Shown one piece after another: positions 59,301-64,000 of a DNA stretch of 64,000 nucleotides. The notes beneath the pieces were generated by a model, which saw only the letters and a list, made by a program, of their open reading frames with translations, had not been told where the DNA came from and made no database searches. Positions within the stretch are counted from its first letter, which is position 1. Every line of letters starts with the position of its first letter. The stretch is from Ischnura elegans (taxonomy: Eukaryota > Arthropoda > Insecta > Odonata > Coenagrionidae), in the NCBI RefSeq assembly GCF_921293095.1, contig NC_060257.1, positions 56,270,968 to 56,334,967 on the forward strand, read 5' to 3'. A program made the translations under genes and the position numbers.

Positions 59301-60488
59301 CAAAAAGTAGGGTGTTTTGCTCAGTATTTTGAGGCTTGCCCTTGATAATTCTCTTACCAATGGTTAAACTTCTAGCAAAAGGAATCCAGTATTACAGATC
59401 TTATTTCCATTTCTTTCACCTCTAGGGTTTCTCTTTCCTTAAAGAAATTCAATTTTGTTGAACTATGATTTTTCAAGTTTTACCAATCTTGTAAGTTGAG
59501 CTATAGAAAATCTTCTCATTCTTTTGTTCTAATAACAAAGCTTTTGCCTAAATTATTGTTCTCTGCTGTAGCTTTTCAATGTTGTTTTTTCTCCTAAGAC
59601 TTAGCCTCAGTAGCCTGTATTAAGAAAAGCTGATTGGATATTAAAGTTAGCAGTTGACTGAATAGTTAATCACACTTAGGTTGAATTGACCAATTGTTAG
59701 ACTCTGGGAGAAGTAGCCTAGTTTTTTTCATTTAAACTAGTTTTAAACATATGTTTTCGGTGACTTATACCATTTTCATTGTATGAACTACAAAGTAGGC
59801 TAAGTAGGGAGAGAACATAGATTGAGCTAGGTAAAACTGAAATTTATCAGCTGTCAATGATTCTTGCTAGGAGATTTTTAATTTTGATGGGAGCTCAAAG
59901 CTGAATAACATTCTATAATTGACAGCGTAGAAGGAGAGCCCTGATTGAGTTGACATAAGTTAAATTCATATTTTTCCTATGGTTCTCAACCCACACAGCA
60001 CACTCAAAACTTATACCATATTTAAGTTCCATAAACGGATTCTTTAAATTGTAAATAATGCATAAAATCATAGTTTATGTACGCAACATGTGAATAATAT
60101 ACAAGTGGTATAAATGTATATACATAATAAGTAACATAATAGGTGGAAATATATGGTGTAATGTACTCATAAATTGCATTTTTGTTTGCATATGTTATGC
60201 CTTTCAATTCAGTGCATATATTCTGCATATAATGCACATATATTGCAATGTATGGGGACATTATACCATTTATATGCACATTTGATACCACTTACGTAGC
60301 ATGATATTTTTTAAATATTATGTACGTATTATTCTCTTTGTGCTGTGTGGGTTCATTTTATTTGGAGAAGTTTCATATTAGGTGATCAATAAATTGTCTT
60401 GGCCTAAAAAAAGTTTTTAAAATTTTATTTCCCAAAGGAGGAGGAAGAGGATGAGGATGATGATGCTCCCAAGAAGGACGAACTTTAA
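26229..60488 (+). CDS. Pdi: Protein disulfide isomerase (PDI / P4HB type), ten exon positions, 507 aa with exon 9a
   Basis: Exons 26229-26382, 39620-39832, 40277-40410, 40716-40892, 42490-42696, 44024-44224, 47280-47450, 50549-50677, 53418-53504 (9a) or 54022-54099 (9b), and 60438-60488 join in phase to 507 aa (504 with 9b), against 508 for human P4HB. Order: signal peptide (about 1-19), thioredoxin domain a with WCTHC (Cys56, Cys59), domains b and b', domain a' with WCGHC (Cys407, Cys410), acidic tail and KDEL. It oxidises, reduces and isomerises disulfides in the ER and is the beta subunit of prolyl 4-hydroxylase in animals. The first active site is unusual (Thr for Gly). The cis-Pro motif YPT is present in both catalytic domains. 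The promoter has an ERSE. Confidence 0.95.
29027..29097. repeat. Foldback with hammerhead-like GAAAC-NNNN-GTC core
   Basis: Arms begin ATTTACACGACC and end GGTCGTGTAAAT. The plus strand has GAAAC-TATG-GTC at 29078-29089 and the minus strand GAAAC-CTTG-GTC. The minus strand also has CCGATGA upstream of GAAAC, one base from the ribozyme box CTGATGA. It may derive from a Penelope-like element. Confidence 0.6.
30010..30184. repeat. tRNA-like foldback, copy 1
   Basis: GTGACTAAAATAATTCGACTT at the left pairs with AAGTCGAATGATATTGTCAC at the right. Each arm contains a pol III B-box-like word (GGATTTGAACCC and GGATTCGAATCCC), so the element looks like two tRNA-derived SINE heads fused head-to-head. 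Neither half folds into a full, standard tRNA by eye. Confidence 0.6.
30684..30985 (+). repeat. Tandem duplication, two ~151 bp units
   Basis: TCTGCGGTGATCTCT begins units at 30684 and 30835. Both share AATGGAAAATGTTCGATG and TTTCATACCA then TCTCCTAATTTGAGCTGTATT. The second copy ends in GCCGGTTCGAAGTCTACCGG, a B-box-like word, suggesting a tRNA-derived SINE tail. Confidence 0.7.
32045..32195 (+). repeat. GGGGCGTCCATT-type repeat end (partial element)
   Basis: Starts GGGGGGCGTCCATTTATTACGTGAG and runs through CGTGAGATTTGGCTCGACCCCC. The reverse complement of 34890-35042 has the same words in the same order, so this is one end of the same MITE family without its partner end. Confidence 0.65.
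33356..33525. repeat. Direct repeat, 93 bp offset
   Basis: CGTTCCGGTCC starts at 33356 and 33449, each followed by AAAATCGTTCA and ending CGTGTA/CGCGTA-A/GACAGGCCTA. Two diverged tandem units. Confidence 0.65.
34740..35042. mobile_element. MITE with GGnCnTCCATTAATT ends, ~303 bp
   Basis: Left end GGGTGCATCCATTAATTAATTGAGG; right end, in reverse complement, AGGGGCCGTCCATTAATTGCGTG. A run of 15 G sits near the left end. A partial relative is at 32045. The superfamily is not assigned because no clean target duplication is seen. Confidence 0.65.
36258..36480 (-). repeat. Inverted relative of the 30560-30780 repeat
   Basis: The reverse complement of this segment resembles 30560-30780: both contain words for FDPDxALGxLxIWPxKLGLR in the same reading frame, and TTTCATCGTAATCC. 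This is a dispersed repeat family seen in both orientations, about 6 kb apart. Confidence 0.6.
39620..39832 (+). CDS. Pdi: PDI exon 2 (first active site, WCTHC)
   Basis: 213 nt after a T-rich tract and TTTACAG, with donor G|GTGAGT. It completes [15 protein letters not shown], where the usual PDI sequence has WCGHCK, then [14 protein letters not shown] with the cis-proline, and SVEYTG. It carries most of the catalytic a domain; Thr57 replaces the usual Gly between the active-site cysteines. Confidence 0.95.
40277..40410 (+). CDS. Pdi: PDI exon 3 (end of a, start of b)
   Basis: 134 nt, acceptor TTTTTATAG, donor AAG|GTATAG. It encodes [19 protein letters not shown], the classic end of the a domain, then [12 protein letters not shown] and VAIVGFFK, the first strand of the b domain. 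Ends in phase 0. Confidence 0.95.
40716..40892 (+). CDS. Pdi: PDI exon 4 (domain b)
   Basis: 59 codons, phase 0 at both ends; acceptor TCTTCAG, donor GAG|GTATGA. It includes [17 protein letters not shown] and [12 protein letters not shown], both typical of the PDI b domain, which has the thioredoxin fold without redox cysteines. Confidence 0.95.
42264..42373. repeat. tRNA-like foldback, copy 2 (110 bp, in PDI intron 4)
   Basis: Left arm TGAAAAATCCACAGGGAAAA pairs with the right arm ending TCTGTGCATTTTTCA. Both arms contain CCTTGACCGGGA-TTCAAACCC or its relative, a B-box-like word. It is the same architecture as 30010-30184 and 57271-57554, shorter. Confidence 0.7.
42490..42696 (+). CDS. Pdi: PDI exon 5 (end of b, start of b')
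   Basis: 69 codons, phase 0; acceptor TTTTTTTTCCAG, donor AAG|GTCAGT. It includes [18 protein letters not shown] and THLLFFF, the b' domain that forms the main peptide-binding site in PDI. Confidence 0.95.
44024..44224 (+). CDS. Pdi: PDI exon 6 (domain b')
   Basis: 67 codons, phase 0; acceptor TTACAG, donor AAG|GTGAGA. It encodes [22 protein letters not shown] and [17 protein letters not shown], then [11 protein letters not shown] leading to the x-linker. Confidence 0.95.
44256..44493. mobile_element. Harbinger-type MITE, copy 2, 238 bp
   Basis: Same family as 24552-24785: shared words include GTGAATTGCTAGAACACATG and GGCAAAATAGCCCC. Right end CCGTGTAAAACGGCCT, left end degraded (TTGCCTTTTTACACGG). 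TAA flanks both sides. It sits 31 bp inside PDI intron 6. Confidence 0.8.
44919..46278. mobile_element. Tigger/pogo-like DNA element, 1360 bp, decayed
   Basis: Ends CAGTAGACTCTC and GAGAGTCTACTG, with TTATTACGAA-type subterminal repeats on both sides and flanking TA. Short minus-strand frames (such as 45933-45736) are all that is left of any coding capacity, and no catalytic motif is recognisable. It lies in PDI intron 6. Confidence 0.75.
46519..46659. repeat. Foldback with CTGAAGA and GAAAC boxes
   Basis: CCGGGTTAAGAACTCAATTTCT pairs with AAATGGAGTTTTTAATCCGG at the right. The right arm carries CTGAAGA (46600-46606), a stem-forming AGCC...GAGCT, and CGAAAC-ATC (46627-46634), the order of hammerhead ribozyme boxes. 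Confidence 0.6.
47280..47450 (+). CDS. Pdi: PDI exon 7 (x-linker and second active site, WCGHC)
   Basis: 57 codons, phase 0; strong T-rich acceptor (TATTTTTAG) and donor AAG|GTTAGT. It encodes [22 protein letters not shown] and [18 protein letters not shown]. This is the a' catalytic site with the standard CGHC, in contrast to CTHC in exon 2. Confidence 0.97.
48422..50155 (-). mobile_element. Tigger-like transposon, 1734 bp, with broken transposase
   Basis: Ends CACCCATGTCTCGTATAGCG and its reverse complement, with flanking TA. On the minus strand, 49597-49331 encodes a CENPB/pogo-type helix-turn-helix ([15 protein letters not shown]). Further along, near 49000, [13 protein letters not shown] shows the first catalytic Asp of the DDE domain, then GFKAFKD. 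Stops and frameshifts interrupt it, and the rest of the catalytic domain is missing. It lies in PDI intron 7. Confidence 0.85.
50549..50677 (+). CDS. Pdi: PDI exon 8 (domain a', cis-proline)
   Basis: 43 codons, phase 0; acceptor TTTTTAACAG, donor AAG|GTATGT. It encodes [25 protein letters not shown] and [14 protein letters not shown], with the cis-Pro of the a' domain. Its end is the junction to either version of exon 9. Confidence 0.95.
51920..53130 (+). repeat. Direct duplication within PDI intron 8, ~920 bp offset
   Basis: Segments near 51945-52160 and 52865-53090 share, in order, GAGCATTAGTATGC, AGGAAAGTGAGGT-CCTAGAT, GATTCTTACA, and CCATA or CACCATAA then AGAGATTTTTT. These are diverged duplicates upstream of exon 9a. 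Confidence 0.65.
53418..53504 (+). CDS. Pdi: PDI exon 9a (last strand and helix of a', alternative version 1)
   Basis: 29 codons, phase 0; acceptor GATTTTTCAG, donor GAG|GTAACT. It encodes [20 protein letters not shown] then GDYGKEPTE. It matches the usual PDI sequence YxGERTLxGxxKFxExGG, so this is the canonical version. Confidence 0.93.
54022..54099 (+). CDS. Pdi: PDI exon 9b (alternative version of exon 9)
   Basis: 26 codons, phase 0 at both ends, donor GAG|GTAAAA. It encodes [19 protein letters not shown] then KPEKVQE. Aligned with 9a over 20 residues about nine are identical (G-RTLE-L--FVE), so it is a duplicated exon and not chance. The acceptor AAAAG is unusual: its pyrimidine tract (53941-53980) is some 40-80 bases upstream, with no AG between. 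Use instead of 9a gives a 504 aa protein; use of both would also stay in frame. Confidence 0.75.
54276..54456. repeat. Long near-perfect foldback (88 bp arms, 5 nt loop)
   Basis: Arms 54276-54363 and 54369-54456 are reverse complements with three mismatches and a loop ACGGA. The words GCGCGCGGGTTAGATTATT and GGGTACCGACTCGC mark each arm. GGGTA...TACCC-GAAAC-GTC in the right arm resembles hammerhead stem II plus core. It starts 177 nt after the donor of exon 9b. Confidence 0.95.
55687..56639 (-). mobile_element. Mariner element, 953 bp, internally deleted
   Basis: 28 bp perfect TIRs (CAGGGTGTGTCCTGAAAGTA...), flanked by TA. The minus strand encodes mariner transposase: the N-terminal helix-turn-helix part ([18 protein letters not shown]), then, after a jump, [26 protein letters not shown] and [10 protein letters not shown], which holds the second catalytic Asp. 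The segment with the first Asp is missing and the halves are in different frames, so it is inactive. It lies in the PDI intron between exon 9b and exon 10. Confidence 0.92.
55757..56463 (-). pseudogene. Broken mariner transposase
   Basis: Reading starts near 56463 ([14 protein letters not shown] shortly after), loses the linker and first DDE Asp by deletion, then shifts frame before the [10 protein letters not shown] motif near 56030. The C-terminal end near 55757 is again in another frame. At least two frame breaks plus the deletion preclude a working enzyme. Confidence 0.85.
57271..57554. repeat. tRNA-like foldback, copy 3 (284 bp)
   Basis: ACACCAAAGGATGATGAA at the left is matched by TTCATCCTTTGGTGT at the right. 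Inner arms contain GGGATTAGAACCCGGATC and GATCCGGGTTCAAAACCCGG, both B-box-like. GGCTTGGTAGTGTAACCAGCTAA in the right half resembles a tRNA D-arm/A-box region, so a tRNA-derived head is likely. Confidence 0.75.
59002..59179. repeat. Foldback with hammerhead-like boxes on both strands
   Basis: Outer arms ATCTTTCCATTCTATTCGG and CCGAATAGAATGGAAAGAT; inner arms pair over ~50 bp. The plus strand has CTGAAGA (59094-59100), CGCTG/CAGTG stem, GAAAC-TGTT-GTC (59120-59131). The minus strand has CTGAAGA, a perfect CGCTG/CAGCG stem and GAAAC-TGTT-GTC. Confidence 0.75.
59988..60353. mobile_element. MITE with AACCCACACAGCACA ends, 366 bp
   Basis: 15 bp perfect TIRs (AACCCACACAGCACA and TGTGCTGTGTGGGTT); the interior is AT-rich with many CATATA/TATGCAC words. 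No clear target duplication. It ends 84 bp before the acceptor of the last PDI exon. Confidence 0.8.
60438..60488 (+). CDS. Pdi: PDI exon 10 (acidic tail and KDEL)
   Basis: 16 codons plus [19 protein letters not shown]. Acceptor TTTCCCAAAG, phase 0. The acidic run is the low-affinity Ca-binding c region of PDI, and KDEL is the ER retrieval signal. Both versions of exon 9 end in phase 0 and join here in frame. Confidence 0.95.
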   Translation, partial: EEEEDEDDDAPKKDEL

Positions 60489-62080
60489 ATGAGCAGACGT
60501 TGATTGCGCTAGTGAGCTTTAAAAGGCTTGCTTGTCTGACCAACTTGAGCAAGGTGTGTGCGCGCGTGTGTGAATGACTTCGTGGATGTTGGGGACTGCT
60601 CTTGAGGAGAGGGAGCAGAGGGGGGACATAGGTGGGTGGTGGTGGTTGAACGTCAATGTCTTTTCTGGGATGTGCTGCCTCCAAAAAAGACTGAGAAGGA
60701 AGGGTCCTTCAGCACTGGCTCATCCCCCATTAAGAGACAATCTGTGAGGAGTGACACCTTCGGTGCACCCCATCCTGGACAGATGTGCATTGCTGGATGG
60801 TGAAGTGGAAGAGTTGTGCCACGAGGAAGGAGATCCCCGATTCGAAGAGTGGTTTTTGACCAGGATGGATGTACTGCATGCAAGAGAAAGAGAAATCTCT
60901 GAAAATTTACAATGTTGGCAATGAATATGGTGGCAGATGTCATTTTGTACCCATTTTTAGTGGATGTTGGAATCAATGTCCTAGGCGTTAAACCGTTAAA
61001 AAAAAAGAAACTGACTAGCTAATGGTGTGCAGTTGAAAGCCTCCCGTGATGGAGTTATTTAAAATCTGTCAATTTTTAAATTAGAGTTTGGAATTTTTTC
61101 CAGGCTGTATTCCATGGCATTTAAATCAAGTAATTCAGCGTCTGTCCCTGTATGTTTTGTGCATTAGGGATTGATTATTTTCAATGTTGAAGAACTGAAA
61201 GAATTAAGAAATGCACCATGTTAACTGCGATTGTGGCTGTATAGCTCTACAGTGATCATGTTGGCCAGCATGAGTGTTTTTTGTGTAATGCATTCCAGTA
61301 AGCATTTTTTCCACACCTTTGTCTTAAGCCCCCAACTGGCCAACATTTTTTTATGGACAGTGGCACAAATGGGAGAGGGAAAGAGTTGAATTGATCCTTA
61401 ATAGCATGCACAATTTGCAGTATCTCTTTCTCCTCTCGTTTCTTCGTTAGTGATTCAATGGGAAAAATAACCTTTGTCACCTTGCCATTAATGTTGAATT
61501 TCATTAGCAAAACCTCCCTTATTGAGCTATGGGGCATTTAAGTTTTATTAATTGTGCCTTGGTGCTTTGAATACATCGAATGCACCTTCAATTACTTAAT
61601 CACCTGATTTTGCTTTCTGGAATTCACATGTTTTCGGTTGTGGGTATTAAATTTTGTCTAATCGTTCCTTGTTCCCTTCCCAGTTATGGATGTTGTCAAA
61701 TTGACAATTGTGATGAATCATTGTGTTTGTATGGGAGAGCAATTCCTTCTTTTGTATTTTACTTGCTGTCAATTATGTGTTCTGTGCTCAACCATTTATT
61801 TAGCTGTTGCCAAATAGTTTTGTGGCTGATCCTCTCTTTGGATCATCACTAGTTGAAATGTTCTAAATTTATATCAGTTTTAATTACTAATTGTGTCATT
61901 GTTTCTCGTCATGTCTTAATCTGCAACTCATGAATGAATATTGAAACCTTACCTGTGGCAGTTGTCAGAAGAAAAATTGTCCCTTCATGGGATTGGCCAA
62001 TGAATTTGTAAATTGTCTGTGAATTTGGGTTGCTCTCGTGTTCCATGTGTAATAAATGGTTCACAAATGTAGTCTGTTGT
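60489..62080 (+). other. PDI 3' UTR
   Basis: About 1.6 kb without credible coding frames. It includes a GTGTGTGCGCGCGTGTGTG microsatellite near 60555. AATAAA at 62051-62056 is followed by a GT-rich stretch (TGTAGTCTGTTGTTTTC), a good cleavage/polyadenylation context. Confidence 0.65.
62051..62056 (+). terminator. Pdi: Poly(A) signal of the PDI gene
   Basis: AATAAA with a G/T-rich downstream element about 15-30 bases later. A further AATAAA at 62473-62478 could serve a longer form. Confidence 0.6.
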
Positions 62081-62606
62081 TTTCATTGATCCAGAAATTG
62101 AATTTTTCCCTCGGTCAACTACTAAGCTTGTGATTTACGATGGAAACCTATGTATGGTGATAAGCATCATAATTTTCTACCTTGACTTGTGAAATTTTAG
62201 GCCTTCCTCCTCTCTATGTATTAGTTGAAAAGTGTTCCCTGTGATTCTGTCATTGTCTGAAAAGTTTACTTGGGAAGCATTTCCCCAGGCTGCATTAATA
62301 CTATAGTCCTGAAATCATTAAGACTACTCATGGGTAATATATCTGGTGTAGATGCTTAACACTAGAATGATCGTGGGTGGGCAGTTGGCTGCTCATGTTT
62401 TCATTCATACCCTACTTCATTATCTTCCCATTTAGGAAGCTCAGTTTGTCAATCGTTTTTTGTTTTGCACCAAATAAATCAAAAATGAAGTTAATTTTAG
62501 GGAGAATGTTTCAGGTCACGGGTGATGACAGCTTTTGCCTATGATGACAGTCTGGTCATTGCATTGTACTTATATTTCATAGTTCAATTTGGATCACTTT
62601 GTAGCT

Positions 62607-62725
62607 CTGACAAATATTTCTCGGGTTTGCATCCAGGTTAAAGCTTTTATGTAAAAAAAGGCTTAACCTTTTTAGGCTTACATAAAAGCTTTAACCTGGA
62701 TGCAAACCTGAGAAATATTTGTCAG
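62607..62725. repeat. Perfect-type palindrome, 119 bp, downstream of PDI
   Basis: CTGACAAATATTTCTCGGGTTT at the left pairs with AAACCTGAGAAATATTTGTCAG at the right, through GCATCCAGGTTAAAGCTTTTATGTAA. ACTTTGTAGCTC occurs on each side (about 62597 and 62757). Confidence 0.85.
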
Positions 62726-64000
62726 AAGTATTCACCAGGAAAAACTTAAATCGTTTACTTTGTAGCTCGTTTGTATGCATCATGCCAAATATAGCATGTA
62801 TGTACCTTATCACACACTCAAATAGTATAATTATCACCATCATGTCCTCAATACTGTTTCTGCATACTTCATCGTTTATGTGAGGGGAAAGGGCAAAACT
62901 ACAGTATGTTGCATCATGTAGTTTCTCCACTAAATATTTCATGTACTGTGACGATTGCTCCTAAAGTTGAAATGTGCTGGCCAGGATTGTGAGTAGCTAC
63001 TTGCACCCAAGCTATGCACTTACGCACCTCGGCTACCTCTGCCTGCCGTTTAGCCTGCAGAGCTGCCTAAGTATAGATATTTCCAACAGAAGCATGGCTT
63101 CTGCAGGAGAGGGTGGAGGGGAAGCATCTATTAGAGGAAGTAAATGGTATGGGCCATCTTGGTGGCTTCACAGAGTATGATATTGCTTTAAGGGTAAGGA
63201 TTGTATTTTGGTGGACCATATCTGTTAAACGATCATATATGTATTGAAACAAACGAAATTTTGGCTTCATTTTCACGGTCTTCAAAAGGGTAGACTTAAA
63301 GTCCTGAAAAACTTATTTGGGTCCTTGATACATAAAACATTTTTTCAAATGAAGCAAATATTACCACATGAATATCAACTTCATTTTGGTAATTTAAAGA
63401 CTAAAAAAACACATGTATAAATAATGCTCTTCCTAACGAATTTATAATAAGAAGTTATAAATTCATAATCAGAAGAGAAAAAGGAATGAAGACAGGAAAG
63501 TTAAAATACATATCGAAGTGGATGTACCCAAAATGGAGGGTACATGCTATCAGCATGAATACTATAAGATAAGGGGTAAAGTAGGAACAAAAGAAGAACA
63601 GTCGCTAGAGCATGAATCATAAATACTCTACTAACCCTACGGCATGAATCCAGATTTTTTGTGGAAGTAGCAGCACTCATTTTGTGTAAAAAAGAGATAA
63701 ACTATAGAGGTGTAAATTTCATCATCTATAAAAAATAATGGTTTGGACCAAAGCCTAGTATAAAATTTATGGTTTAAGCCATGACACGGAGTTTATTTTT
63801 TTAAAGACGAAAGAGACATTGGATTACATAGAAACATAGCTGTGACTGCTGCTGGATGGAAATCAATTTATGCTTATTTCAAATGCAACCGCTTCTGAAT
63901 GAGAAATTTTCAAATTCAAAAATTGCGCGCAATCAATCGATAGTTACGCAATGCGTGTTTCATTGTTTTAATGGTGTTTTGTCGATTTTGAATTTCTTGA
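62726..64000. other. Intergenic right end
   Basis: AT-rich; no exon-like frame, TIR pair or RNA gene recognised. Confidence 0.4.

Larger units (their letters stand above)
54457..60437 (+). other. Remainder of the last PDI intron, 5.9 kb
   Basis: Holds the mariner copy, foldback copy 3, a further foldback (59002-59179) and a MITE (59988-60353). I looked for a third version of exon 9 (a GxRTLE-like frame) and saw none, but a scan by eye can miss a diverged one. Confidence 0.5.

Overview
This is a 64 kb piece of a eukaryotic nuclear genome, almost certainly an arthropod and most likely an insect. It is AT-rich, its genes are split by GT-AG introns of up to about 13 kb, and it is full of MITEs, Tigger/pogo-like and mariner DNA transposons, foldback elements, a non-LTR reverse-transcriptase fragment and a satellite array. 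The species cannot be named from the sequence alone. No prokaryotic operon, rRNA gene, intact tRNA gene or CRISPR array is visible.

Layout. (1) 1-5.8 kb: 3' end of an unidentified plus-strand gene. It has a probable coding exon at the left edge, a last coding exon at 3410-3666 and a long 3' UTR ending near a poly(A) signal at 5789. (2) 10.0-25.7 kb: a minus-strand, seven-exon gene for a METTL22-like protein-lysine methyltransferase (361 aa when joined). Its introns hold a 4.4 kb TIR element with an internal ~315 bp satellite, a LINE fragment, two copies of a ~665 bp TIR element and a GC-hairpin-rich repeat block. (3) 25.71-26.23 kb: a short divergent promoter with a perfect ER stress element (CCAAT-N9-CCACG). 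(4) 26.2-60.5 kb: a plus-strand protein disulfide isomerase gene (PDI/P4HB type) of ten exon positions, with a-b-b'-a' domains, an acidic tail and KDEL. A 13 kb first intron separates the signal-peptide exon from the first active-site exon. (5) 60.5-64 kb: the PDI 3' UTR, then intergenic repeats.

The most notable points are in the PDI gene. The first active site reads C-T-H-C rather than C-G-H-C, while the second is the normal C-G-H-C. There are two homologous, same-phase versions of the exon after the a' cis-proline (9a at 53418-53504, 9b at 54022-54099). Either one joins in frame to the acidic/KDEL exon, which suggests mutually exclusive splicing. A foldback with 88 bp arms and only three mismatches lies 177 nt past exon 9b. 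Joined with 9a the protein is 507 aa, close to the usual PDI length, which supports the exon calls.

Other structure: several foldbacks carry hammerhead-ribozyme-like cores (GAAAC, short loop, GTC), as known for Penelope-like elements. Three other foldbacks are built from tRNA-like B-box segments. Two large repeats share a conserved non-coding module. A Harbinger-type MITE sits 17 bp from a METTL22 splice acceptor.

All coordinates were read by eye and checked by codon phase across junctions. Family names rest on remembered motifs, not database searches.
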